Source: Paenibacillus_T sp033239625 (lineage in GTDB: Bacteria; Bacillota; Bacilli; Paenibacillales; Paenibacillaceae). From it: a DNA stretch of 64,000 bases. The translations under genes were made by a program, and so were the position numbers. The notes beneath the pieces were generated by a model, which did no database searches, was not told the origin of the DNA, and worked only from the letters and a program-made list of their open reading frames with translations. The stretch is from positions 1-64,000 of the forward strand of contig NZ_BTCK01000003.1 of NCBI RefSeq assembly GCF_033239625.1, written 5' to 3'. This document shows positions 1 through 8,600 of the stretch, piece after piece (position 1 is the stretch's first letter; every line of letters begins with the position of its first letter).

Positions 1-63
1 TCAGCTTGGTAGAGCACCTGGTTTGGGACCAGGGGGTCGCATGTTCAAATCGTGTCATCCCGA
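1..63 (+). tRNA. tRNA-Pro (anticodon UGG), 5' end cut off by window
   Basis: The stretch reads as the D-arm remainder (AGCTTGGTAGAGC), an anticodon stem-loop CTGG-TTTGGGA-CCAG with anticodon TGG, a variable loop, a T-arm with TTCAAAT, and the 3' acceptor strand ending CATCCCGA. The 5' acceptor strand lies outside the window. No CCA is encoded directly after the discriminator A. No other tRNA follows, so this is the right end of a tRNA gene or cluster. Confidence 0.9.
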
Positions 64-312
64 TATGACAATAACTTTTGCCCATGGTATGGGACCTCAA
101 TATAACACCTTCAAGAGAAGGCGATCCTGTCGTAAGAGAGGAGGGCTGATCTTGGAGGTGTTTTTTGCGTTAATGTTCGATCCGGTAACGCGTCGTGTAA
201 AGTCAGTTTAAGATATACATAACCTATCTCTGAGCGGTTTCCAATGGTATTCTTATCCCATCAGATGCGCAGCTGGTGGAATTGAGATGAGAATCGCGAA
301 GGAGCAAATACA

Positions 313-1017
313 ATGAGCCGAGACCATATTCTTAGATCGATCTTGTCCGAGAAGGTCAACATGACGCCGGATGGATTCGATGCCGATCAATTGACCCCGG
401 AGCAGTTCCGGGATTGCCACGAGCTGTTCTTCGACAAGATCCTGGAGATTCATGCGTCGGATATTTCGGGCGTGGAGGGTTATGGAAAGTTAGATGAGCA
501 GTGTAAGACAGCGTATACAACATTCAGGGAGTATGCCATCGACACATTTGAAGAGGATCAAGAGGGGTACTGGTACAATTGGACGGAATTGTTCGATACA
601 ACTCTCCTTGAGCGAGAGTTCTTCGATCACTATTATAAGGAGATGGAGGCCCGCATTTCTTACTGCGAGGGACAGCGTTATTTGGTCAATGATTATACGT
701 TCTTCAACAAAATGATTACGGACGGCAAAACAACGGTCGGATTTCCGGACTGGACCTTTGCGAGCATCAGCGATTTCCTAATGGACTTCGCGATTATGGA
801 TTTGCATAAGCCCTATATGAAAATCCCGGAACTGCTCGTTCAGTACCTGGATAGGAGAGGTATTCCCGTTCCAGATTTCAAGGAAAGATTCCTGTGTATG
901 GGCTATATGAAAGGTCTGCATGTTTTGCGGTGGCATGCGTCCATTGATGATGAGGAGTCTTGCATCTCCATCATGAAATCGATGAGCGAACTGAAGGATC
1001 GAATTTATAACTTGTAA
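313..1017 (+). CDS. C-lobe-only aminoglycoside phosphotransferase-like protein, probably catalytically dead
   Basis: This 234-residue protein has a good ribosome site (AAGGAG, 8 nt before ATG). From about residue 42 to the end it follows, by my recollection, the C-terminal lobe of hygromycin B 4-O-kinase (APH(4)): the SGVEGYG and TTFREY stretches, the LVNDYTFFNKMITD segment, then FPDW and a Tyr/Trp-rich tail. The family is about 340 residues, so the ATP-binding N-lobe is missing. The Brenner motif HxDxxxxN is replaced (N-x-Y, with K where the metal-binding Asn should be), while the following DFG-like Asp (PDW) remains. I infer a non-catalytic relic or a repurposed protein. It is the first gene of a tight three-gene operon, 12 nt before the next. 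An intact but unrelated helical protein is an alternative. Confidence 0.55.
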   Translation: MSRDHILRSILSEKVNMTPDGFDADQLTPEQFRDCHELFFDKILEIHASDISGVEGYGKLDEQCKTAYTTFREYAIDTFEEDQEGYWYNWTELFDTTLLEREFFDHYYKEMEARISYCEGQRYLVNDYTFFNKMITDGKTTVGFPDWTFASISDFLMDFAIMDLHKPYMKIPELLVQYLDRRGIPVPDFKERFLCMGYMKGLHVLRWHASIDDEESCISIMKSMSELKDRIYNL

Positions 1018-1029
1018 AATGGTGATCGG

Positions 1030-1728
1030 ATGAGATACGAGAATGCGATCGATGTGCTCCCCGAGGAGCTGCTGAGAGAGGTTCAGAAATACGCTGCGGG
1101 AAAGCTGCTCTATGTTCCCTCCGGCGAGGACAAGCGATCATGGGGAGAGGCCTCGGGTTACCGGGATCAATTGCTGAAGCGCAATCGCATGATCCGCAAC
1201 AAGTATGCCCACGGGATTACCGTATCAGAGCTTGCGGATGAATACTTCTTATCCATGGATTCGATCAAGAAGATTATTTATTCGAAGAAAGCCGCAAGCC
1301 ATTTGACGTATGCTCCGACCGTGGCATCTGCCGTTCAATATGCGAATGCGGGACTGTTCGAGGAATGGATTCAATACTATTTGATGTTTACGCATAGGGC
1401 CGTTTCCGATGTCGATGATTTCTTGAAGGGAGAGCCTCTCTTCTTCGGCGTTGTGAAGTTCCCCCTTCGTCTCATTCAGCCTATTGGAATGGAGACCGGT
1501 GTCGGGGCTGCTGTTGGCCAAGATGACCCCAATAACACGCAGCCGCCGCTTCTTGTGCAATACGAGGAAGGGAAGTTCAGCTGTACCGTGCAGCAAGAGC
1601 TTCTTGCTTCATTGAAGCTGCGTAGAGTAAACGCCTATCCGTCCATTATTGTGCTGAGAGGCAATGCCGACTACAGCAGGTTCAATAAGCATTACGGCAA
1701 TGTCTTTTTCTACGTGAACGAAGGATGA
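1030..1728 (+). CDS. CD3324-like helix-turn-helix protein fused to a ParB-like domain
   Basis: Residues 1-88 match the small Mor-like CD3324 family: the opening YENA.DVLPEELLREVQKY, the YVPSGEDKRSWGE segment, then the helix-turn-helix VSELADEYFLSMDSIKKIIY. The C-terminal 140 residues have the order seen in ParB/sulfiredoxin-fold proteins of Bacillales (GVVKFPLRLI, then PPLLVQYEEGKF, then a closing strand YPSIIVL). The NDGNHR signature expected after the Tyr-Glu-Glu-Gly turn is absent (CTVQQELLASL instead), so nuclease or CTPase activity is unlikely. It sits 12 nt after the kinase-like gene and overlaps the next gene by 4 nt (ATGA), so translation is probably coupled. A DNA-binding regulatory role is inferred from the HTH only. 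Confidence 0.6.
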   Translation: MRYENAIDVLPEELLREVQKYAAGKLLYVPSGEDKRSWGEASGYRDQLLKRNRMIRNKYAHGITVSELADEYFLSMDSIKKIIYSKKAASHLTYAPTVASAVQYANAGLFEEWIQYYLMFTHRAVSDVDDFLKGEPLFFGVVKFPLRLIQPIGMETGVGAAVGQDDPNNTQPPLLVQYEEGKFSCTVQQELLASLKLRRVNAYPSIIVLRGNADYSRFNKHYGNVFFYVNEG

Positions 1729-2066
1729 CTTGGATTGATTCAGTCAGAACGGCAGCGATTCATGGATTCTATATGGGGTATTTCGTGGACGTGTGGCAGG
1801 AGAGCCGTCACCATGCGGAACAGTTCCTGCGGGAGATGCAATTGGAGATTCCCGAGCTGGAGATGGAGCTCGGAGAGGCCGCGGTGACGTATGCAGCAAT
1901 CAGCGCCATCTATCGGCGGTTGAATGAGTTGTTCCCATGGATGCAGCCGCATGAACCGATCGCAGACCCGTTCAGAAGGAAGGATGCGATCAGTCTTCTG
2001 ACAGAAGCCAAGGAGTTAGAGAAGACCGCATATGGTCAATTGGAGAAAATTTGTGCCAAGCTATAA
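1725..2066 (+). CDS. Hypothetical helical protein, 113 aa
   Basis: I do not recognise this protein. It has no signal peptide or membrane segment. It is predicted mostly helical and rich in Glu, Ala and Arg, with a central stretch ELEMELGEAAVTYAAISAIY and a Pro-rich turn around MQPHEPIADPF. The ATG overlaps the stop codon of the HTH/ParB-like gene (ATGA), making it the third member of a translationally coupled operon. It ends just before an inverted repeat shared with the convergent anti-sigma gene. Its small size and coupling suggest a partner protein of the upstream HTH protein, but nothing in the sequence proves this. Confidence 0.6.
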   Translation: MTWIDSVRTAAIHGFYMGYFVDVWQESRHHAEQFLREMQLEIPELEMELGEAAVTYAAISAIYRRLNELFPWMQPHEPIADPFRRKDAISLLTEAKELEKTAYGQLEKICAKL

Positions 2067-2094
2067 TTCCATTCCATAAAGTTATCACGACCCA

Positions 2095-2121
2095 GAGGCC
2101 GCCGAATGATTCGGCGGCCTC
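2095..2121. terminator. Hairpin between convergent genes
   Basis: Perfect inverted repeat GAGGCCGCCGAA / TTCGGCGGCCTC with a three-base loop. It has no obvious T-run on either side, so it may act as a transcript end stabiliser for both the rightward operon and the leftward sigma/anti-sigma operon. Confidence 0.6.
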
Positions 2122-2138
2122 CTATGCTAAGCGAGCGT

Positions 2139-2753
2139 TCAACGCTGCTGCGCGTCATAGTTACTTGAGGTGAAAACGATGTCACCGTCAGCCAGCCGGA
2201 GGACGACCTTATGATTGTACTTGGTGAAGCTGTCGATTGTGGTGCCATACATGAAGGAAGTGTTGCCGCTCTCCAGAATGGGCGAAGGCAGCAGTTCACG
2301 CGGGGTGACGAGTACGCCTACAATCGGCTTGATGCCTTTATCGTCCTCGTCACCATAGATCGGTTCCGTATGTACAAGCAGAGCTTTGCCGTTGTTCAGC
2401 TCCATATTCATTTCCCACGTGTCCCCGACAATGCTGGTTGTATAGACGAGATCCTGCTTATTGACTGTTGAGCCGATAGCGTAAAGATAAGTTAACAGGG
2501 CAACAACCACCAGAAGCACGGCGAATACGGCCACTGCTTTCTTGGTCATTGTTCTTCTTACCTTCTTCAGAAAATCAATTTCCTTCTTGGCTTCGTGCGG
2601 CTTGGCGGTGTCGATCGAAGCGGATAGCTTGGCATGAAGCGAACGGCAAGCCTCGCATTCCTCCAAGTGCTGCCGCATGTCCTGTTCGGTCTCCTGACTT
2701 AGCAAGCCGTCCAAATAACTTGGCATGAGATCTTGGGCGATATGGCACTTCAT
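2139..2753 (-). CDS. Zinc-finger (zf-HC2) transmembrane anti-sigma factor
   Basis: This 204-residue protein begins with the anti-sigma zinc-binding domain: His4 near the start (MKCHIAQDLMPSYLDGLL) and the HLEECEACRSL motif at about 27-37. A cytoplasmic linker follows. There is one membrane helix at about residues 73-92 (KAVAVFAVLLVVVALLTYLY) and an extracytoplasmic sensor part of about 110 residues. It starts 3 nt after the ECF sigma gene, the usual arrangement in which it binds and holds the sigma factor at the membrane until a signal arrives. The extracytoplasmic domain shows no motif that reveals the signal. Confidence 0.85.
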   Translation of the reverse strand: MKCHIAQDLMPSYLDGLLSQETEQDMRQHLEECEACRSLHAKLSASIDTAKPHEAKKEIDFLKKVRRTMTKKAVAVFAVLLVVVALLTYLYAIGSTVNKQDLVYTTSIVGDTWEMNMELNNGKALLVHTEPIYGDEDDKGIKPIVGVLVTPRELLPSPILESGNTSFMYGTTIDSFTKYNHKVVLRLADGDIVFTSSNYDAQQR

Positions 2754-2756
2754 TCG

Positions 2757-3236
2757 TTACAGCACCTCCATAAGTTTTTGTTTGGCTCGGTAGAAAGTGA
2801 CGCGTGCCCAGTTCTCGCTCCGGCCTAGGATTTCACCAATCTCTGCAAAAGAGAACTCGCCGGAAATTCGCATATGAACAATCTCCCGCATAGGCTCGCC
2901 CAGCTTGTGAATGGCCCTGTACAAGTCCATTTTGCTGGTCTTGCGCAGCACATCCTCCTCTGGCGATATGCCCGGAGATGGAATATTCTCATGCAGCTCC
3001 TGGGTGGGTCGCCTTCGTCTCTTCTCAAGCTCCTGGTACCATACATGCTTGGCGATCTGGCAGAGCCAGACGCTGATCTTGCAGGAGCCGTTATAGGTAT
3101 GTATCGAATATACGGCACGATAGAAAGTTTCCTCGGTCAGCTCTTCGGCCAAGTCTTCATCATGCGTCAGACTAAGCAAATAGCGAAAAACATTTTGTGC
3201 ATGATTCCTATAAATCTCCTCTAGATCCTCCGCCAC
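2757..3236 (-). CDS. ECF-family RNA polymerase sigma factor
   Basis: Sigma region 2 is seen as NVFRYLLSLTHDEDLAEELTEETFYRAVYSI, with W-C-Q-I-A-K-H-V-W for promoter melting. Region 4 is seen as LGEPMREIVHMRISGEFSFAEIG-type HTH with W-A-R-V-T-F-Y-R-A-K. I prefer the GTG at 3236 (159 aa) over the upstream ATG at 3257 because a strong site AAGGAGGTGA lies 4 nt before it. It is the first gene of a two-gene operon with its anti-sigma factor. An ECF-like promoter just upstream suggests that it transcribes its own operon. The regulon is unknown. Confidence 0.9.
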   Translation of the reverse strand: MAEDLEEIYRNHAQNVFRYLLSLTHDEDLAEELTEETFYRAVYSIHTYNGSCKISVWLCQIAKHVWYQELEKRRRRPTQELHENIPSPGISPEEDVLRKTSKMDLYRAIHKLGEPMREIVHMRISGEFSFAEIGEILGRSENWARVTFYRAKQKLMEVL

Positions 3237-3258
3237 TTTCTCACCTCCTTCGTTCATA

Positions 3259-3285
3259 TATCCGATTAATGAGCGATTCGTTACA
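3259..3285 (-). promoter_or_regulatory. Candidate autoregulatory ECF promoter
   Basis: On the minus strand: TGTAAC (-35 like), 15 bp spacer, CGGATA (-10 like), about 20-25 nt before the sigma factor's GTG. The AAC-containing -35 and CG-led -10 fit the general ECF pattern. Inferred from position and motif only. Confidence 0.45.
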
Positions 3286-3558
3286 TCGTTATTGGAAAAT
3301 AATATCGGCTGATAAGGTAGGATGCAAGAATTTAAGGGAGGCCCAATAGCGGGTAAACCGCCTCTATCTGATCGTTAATTCCTATTAACTTGCTCGGTAA
3401 AATGATGAGAGAAACCCTTAAATACGGGCAATAAACAACTATTAATGTGACAAATTGTCGAAAGTAGTCGACTTGAAGTTAGGCTTTACAAAACATTTTG
3501 TCGAAAAATGAAATGGTTTTCCTTGTAAATAAGCTGGAAAAATAGTACATTGGTAGGG

Positions 3559-3650
3559 TGACCGATAATAGCACACTTGACGAAAGTCAGGGCCGCAAAG
3601 CCGCGGGTCTAAGGTTCTACGGAACGATGACAGCCGGGCTGCCGAAGCGT
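3559..3650 (+). ncRNA. Cyclic-di-GMP-I (GEMM) riboswitch aptamer
   Basis: The GEMM-I landmarks occur in order. A short helix is capped by a GAAA tetraloop (GAC-GAAA-GTC, loop at 3582-3585). The conserved core GGCCGCAAAGCCGCGGGTCTAA follows at about 3591-3612. A second helix (GGTTCTACGGAACGATGA) comes next, and then the closing GCCGGGCTGCCGA. This is the standard layout of class I c-di-GMP aptamers. An intrinsic terminator follows 30 nt later and the chemoreceptor gene after that, so c-di-GMP binding probably decides read-through by altering terminator formation. Confidence 0.92.
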
Positions 3651-3680
3651 ATGGACAAAATGATGTCTAGTTGTGACAAC

Positions 3681-3705
3681 GGCTGCTCGTACGAGCAGCC
3701 TTTTT
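3681..3705 (+). terminator. Riboswitch expression-platform terminator
   Basis: The perfect inverted repeat GGCTGCTCGT/ACGAGCAGCC is followed at once by TTTTT. It lies 30 nt after the c-di-GMP aptamer and 135 nt before the coding region, so it acts inside the leader rather than at a gene end. Whether c-di-GMP turns it on or off cannot be read with certainty by eye. Confidence 0.9.
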
Positions 3706-3840
3706 GCGTTCAGAGACTTCGAGGTGGTACGTGCTGAGCAACCGTGGAAGGAGTGATAGAGGCAGCCCTTACATGAAGGACGCTTATCTTGTTGACATCT
3801 AGCATTTCCTGTACTTCACAAAATATCGGAGGTAACGTAA

Positions 3841-5595
3841 GTGAAAAGCAGAATACGAATGTCCTTTTTCGCCAAGAATCTATTGTTCTCTTCCATTAAC
3901 ATTATTTTGATCGGCACCATTCTTATTGTTTCTAGCTACTATATCGAGAAAAACATACTGACCGACCAGCTCCATCAGCAGATTAAGACGATCACCGAAG
4001 AATGGTCGAAGCAAATTAAACCGGAGATGGCCCGTGCATCGTTGCAGGAGCAGGACTTCCAAGGTGCAGAACAACTCAAGCTCAGACCTATCCTCGACTC
4101 CGTTAACCAGTACAATCCGAACATTGCACAAGCTTATGTAAGTGGCACGGAACTGCTGGACGGGAATAAGACGTCGCAGATTGCTGTTCCTACCGCTCTC
4201 TTGGAGCCGCTTAAGGAAATGAAATTGACGGCCAAAGATATGATCGAGCAGCCGCCGGTTATCGTCGAAACGCTGCAAAGCATGATGAAGACGGGAGAGC
4301 CGACGTTCTCCGATATTTACTCCGACGATTTCGGTACATGGACGACGATCGCTTACCCGATCAAAGACGAGACGGGTGCCATATTCGCTTATTTCGCAGC
4401 GGATGCGGACGCCAGCGCGATTAACAGCGGGCTCCACGAGCTTCTTACTTACAGCCTCCTGATCATGTTAGTCTTCCTCGTTATTGTGCTGCTTGTTCAG
4501 TACTACGTCGTGAGGAGAACGTTGTCCCCTATCAAGTTGCTTATGGCGGGCATCGAGAAGGTGAGTGCAGGAGATCTCGATGTGGAGATCGCGGCAGGCA
4601 CTGATGATCTAGGAATCGTCAACGACAAATTCAATCAGATGGTTCGCCGGATGAATGGTACGATGATTAAAATTCAGGAGCTCTCTTCGCAAGTGGCGGA
4701 ATCTGCCCAAACGTTGTACCTCACGACAGAGGATAACAACCGTCAGGCGGAATCGATCCATCACAACGTGAAGATGATTGCCGACAATATTCTAACCCAG
4801 CAGCAGTCTGCTCGGGACAGCTCACGCGCGATTACCGAAATGACGACCGTCATTCAATCGGTAGCACAGAACTCGTCCAGTCTGGCAGAAGAAGCGGCAG
4901 ACATGGAGACCAAATCCGAGCAGGGCAATTCCGCCGTTAGCAATATGGTGGATCAGATGTCAGAAATCTCCGGGTTCGTGAACAATGTCTCGCAAACGGT
5001 GGAATTGTTGAATCAGAGATCCAATGAAATCGGCAGTATCCTCGTGATGATTCGCGGAATTGCCACACAGACGAACCTTCTGGCGCTTAATGCAGCCATT
5101 GAGGCATCGCGTGTAGGCGAACACGGCCGTGGATTTGCTGTCGTCGCAGGGGAAGTGCGGAAGCTGGCTGAGCAGTCCAAAGAATCGGCTGAGCAAATCT
5201 CGACGCTGATCGATGAAATTCAAGTCAGCATTCAACATGCGGCACAATCGATGGAATACGGAACTGGCGTCGTGGAGAAGGGGATGTCCTTGGCCCATGA
5301 AACGAGCAGCCTATTCACTGAAATCTCGAGAGCGACCAGAAACGTCTCGGAGCAAACCCAGGAAGTGTCCAGCGCTGCGCAGGAAATGTCTGCGGCAACG
5401 GAAGAGCTGGCCGCATCCGCAGATGAACTAAGTGCAACCGTCGATGTAACGACGTCGGGAACGGAGAAGATCACCCATTCCGTTGAGGCGCAGCAGCAGC
5501 GTTTGTCCTCCATTGTAGAGGCGTCCAACCTGCTGTCGTCGGTAGCAGAGAAATTGAAAGAACAGATCGAGACATTCCGCGTTAAGACCAAATAG
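3841..5595 (+). CDS. Methyl-accepting chemotaxis protein
   Basis: This 584-residue chemoreceptor starts at GTG behind GGAGGTAACGTAA. TM1 spans about residues 10-32, and an extracytoplasmic sensor of about 165 residues follows (dCache/sCache-like by length, not confirmed). TM2 spans about 200-222 (YSLLIMLVFLVIVLLVQYYVV). A HAMP domain (RRTLSPIKLL..) and a long coiled-coil signalling domain come next. The hairpin tip that binds CheW/CheA is visible at about residues 400-440, with IRGIATQTNLLALNAAIEAS, GRGFAVVAGEVRKLAEQS. It would feed an extracellular cue into the flagellar or another Che pathway. It is the first gene after the c-di-GMP riboswitch and only 21 nt before the NRPS gene. Confidence 0.95.
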   Translation: MKSRIRMSFFAKNLLFSSINIILIGTILIVSSYYIEKNILTDQLHQQIKTITEEWSKQIKPEMARASLQEQDFQGAEQLKLRPILDSVNQYNPNIAQAYVSGTELLDGNKTSQIAVPTALLEPLKEMKLTAKDMIEQPPVIVETLQSMMKTGEPTFSDIYSDDFGTWTTIAYPIKDETGAIFAYFAADADASAINSGLHELLTYSLLIMLVFLVIVLLVQYYVVRRTLSPIKLLMAGIEKVSAGDLDVEIAAGTDDLGIVNDKFNQMVRRMNGTMIKIQELSSQVAESAQTLYLTTEDNNRQAESIHHNVKMIADNILTQQQSARDSSRAITEMTTVIQSVAQNSSSLAEEAADMETKSEQGNSAVSNMVDQMSEISGFVNNVSQTVELLNQRSNEIGSILVMIRGIATQTNLLALNAAIEASRVGEHGRGFAVVAGEVRKLAEQSKESAEQISTLIDEIQVSIQHAAQSMEYGTGVVEKGMSLAHETSSLFTEISRATRNVSEQTQEVSSAAQEMSAATEELAASADELSATVDVTTSGTEKITHSVEAQQQRLSSIVEASNLLSSVAEKLKEQIETFRVKTK

Positions 5596-5616
5596 CACAG
5601 GACAGGAGGGGAGATA

Positions 5617-8600
5617 ATGGTCAAGAATACTGAATTGGGACCAACAACAGATGACGTACAAGATTACGAACTGCCGATTGTGCTGCTTCCGATGGACGGC
5701 GCACGTCAATTAAGAACGTATACGTTTGAAAGTATGAATGTGGAGCTTCGTGAAGATCTGCTGGCGTCTTATTCAGGCAATGTGCGTGATGAACAGAGAC
5801 GTAACGCGTTTTTCTTGGCTGTCTATGCCTCCCTTCTCTACCGGTTCTCCGGCGGAGAGACCGATATCGCAGTTGGGGTATCCATGCCGGATAAAGGCGA
5901 ATTCTATATGCTGATCTCTCTGGAGAAGGATCGATCGTTTCGGACTATCCTGAAGAGAGTTCTTGAACAACTCGAGAGGCCGGGATATCAATACGGCGAT
6001 TCGATGGCGAATACCGGCTTTATCATTGACGGAAAGCCGGATTCCAATACAGAACAGCCTTTAAGCTGGTTGCTATTAGGCGAAAGCCAGGAAGTACGAT
6101 TGCAAGCGCACTACGATACGTCCCTATTCAAGGAGTCGACCATTCGTCGTTATATAGATGCCTACAGCAAGATAGTGGAGGCAGCTCTAACCGATGAAAC
6201 CGTGAATATTGAGACGATTGATTTGTTGTCTGCAGAGGAATACGCCCTGTACGACAAATTAAACGATACTGATTTGGATTATCCTGTTGACTTAACCATT
6301 CATCAATTTATTGAGAATGTGGTTCGGCAGTATCCAGATCGAAAGGCTGTTTCATCGGCGGAGAACGCTTATACGTATCGGACGTTGAATGAGCAAGCTA
6401 ACCGAGTCGCTCACCTGCTGTTAAGCAAAGGGATACGCAAAGGCGACCTGGTGACGATCTTCATGGAAAGAAGCACGGATACGATTGTCAGCCTGCTCGG
6501 CATTCTGAAGGCAGGGGGGGCGTATGTTCCCGTAGACCCTGAGTATCCCGAAGAGCGCATCAGCTATATTCTGGAGGATACGAGAGCAGGATACATACTA
6601 ACGAAGCAATCTCATCTGAAGCGGGCGGAGCAGCTTGGGGAAAAGCTCGGTACGGTGAAGCATGTTGTTGCCGTAGATTCGGCGGAGAATCTAGAGGCTT
6701 ACAGCGCCTCCAATCCAGAGCAAGATATCGCACCGGACGATCTGGCTTATGTCATCTACACATCGGGCTCGACGGGAAGGCCCAAAGGTGCGCTGCTGGC
6801 TCATCAAGGGGTAGTGAACCTAGGCGTCTTCAGTCGGAAGGAATTCGAGATTACGGAGCGCGATATTGTGACGCAGTTCGCATCGTTCAGCTTCGATGCA
6901 TCTGTCTCGGAGATGATTTGCGCGCTGTTCAGCGGCGCACATCTGCATCTGCTCTCTGCTGAGGAGCGGGTTTCGGTAGATGCCTTCGTATCCGTGTTGG
7001 AACGAACGAAGACGACGTTCATCCCGTTCGTCCCGACCGTGTTCTTCAATCAGCTCGCCTCCGTGCTCTCGGAAGAGGACTTCCGCAGGCTGCATCGGGT
7101 CAGAACGATTATGACCGCAGGCGAGGCTTTGTACGGGGAGCAGGTCCGGGTATTCCAGAAGAAAACCGATGGCAGAATTACCGTGTACAATTTGTACGGA
7201 CCTACGGAGTGCACAGTGGGAACGACTTACTATCGGATCCCTTCGCCGGTGCGAGATGGGCTGACCCATGTTCCAATCGGATTGCCGAACAGCAACTACA
7301 AAGTGTATGTCGTTAACGAGGCCATGCAGTTGTGCCCAGCGAACGTTCCCGGCGAGCTGCTGGTTGAGAGCGTTGGTCTCTCCCGAGGGTATCTGGGTAA
7401 ACCGGACAAGACGGCAGAAGTGTTCGTTCCCAGCCCATTCAAGCCGGGGACCAAGGTCTACAGAACCGGAGATATCGTCAAGCTGCTGGAGGATGGAACG
7501 CTGGAATATGTCACCCGCAGAGATACGCAGGTCAAAATCCGAGGACATCGGATCGAGATTGGCGCCGTCGAGGATGTCATGTCTAAATATCCGAATATAC
7601 AGGAAACGGCTGTCGTTGCAGTCAAGGAGCCGAACGGACAGTTAGCGCTCGTCGGTTACTATACCTCCAAGGACGGCAATCGATTGTCATCTTCAGAGCT
7701 GCGCGTTTTCCTGAAAGAGAAGCTGCCCGCTTATTATGTGCCCAAATGGTTAAGCAGACTCGATAAGATGCCGCTCTCCCCAACGGGCAAAGTCGACCGC
7801 AAGAAGCTGGCCGCTTACGAGCTTTCATCGATTGAAGAAGAAGAACAATCTCTGGCGGACCCATCCATGCGGCCGCATACGGAGGTTCAGAAGCGTATCT
7901 CTCATGCCTGGAAGGAGGCATTGGGTAAAGAAGCGGCCAGCATCGAGGACGATTTCTTCCGTATTGGAGGCGATTCGCTAGCTGCCATTCAAGTGCTTGT
8001 CAGTCTCAAGCCGCAGTGTCCAGCGCTTGAAACACAGCATCTCTATCAATACAGAACGATTGGGCAGTTAGCCGGCTGGATGGAACAACTGGCCGAGCAG
8101 GGACAAGCTGCATCTGGTGTAGGGGCAGCGCGGGACGGCAGCATTAAGCTGCTGCGTGAATATCCAAGAATGCTAGGCTCAACCATTTCGAATGCAGAGC
8201 ATAGCGAACCTGCATGTATATTATTGACCGGAGCGACAGGTTATCTCGGCTCTCATATTCTCTATGAGTTGTTGAAGAAAAGCCAAGCCAGGATCGCAGC
8301 ACTCGTTCGCAGATCGCATGAACAATCCGCTGTGGATCGACTATGGGATGTCATGAGAACATATTTCGGCGACAGCCTGCTGTTCCTGATGAACGAGCGC
8401 GTTACAGTGGTTGAGGGCGATCTCGAGATTCCCGGGCTTGGGTTGTCACCGCAAGACAAGGAGATGCTGTACAGCCAGATCGACACAGTTGTTCATGCTG
8501 CCGCCGACGTAAGACATCTAGGCGATGAGGAACAGATTTTCAAATCTAACGTCGATGCTACTCGGCATTTGCTCGAACTCGCTCAATCCAGACCAGGCGT

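Noticed and set aside
23..211. 62-codon open frame overlapping the tRNA-Pro
   Set aside because: It begins inside the tRNA, has Arg-rich meaningless sequence and no ribosome site.
3476..3560. SigD- or SigA-type promoter for the riboswitch transcript
   Set aside because: Several partial motifs (TTTACA, TTGTCG, TAAA...CCGATAAT), but none has correct spacing, so no promoter is called.
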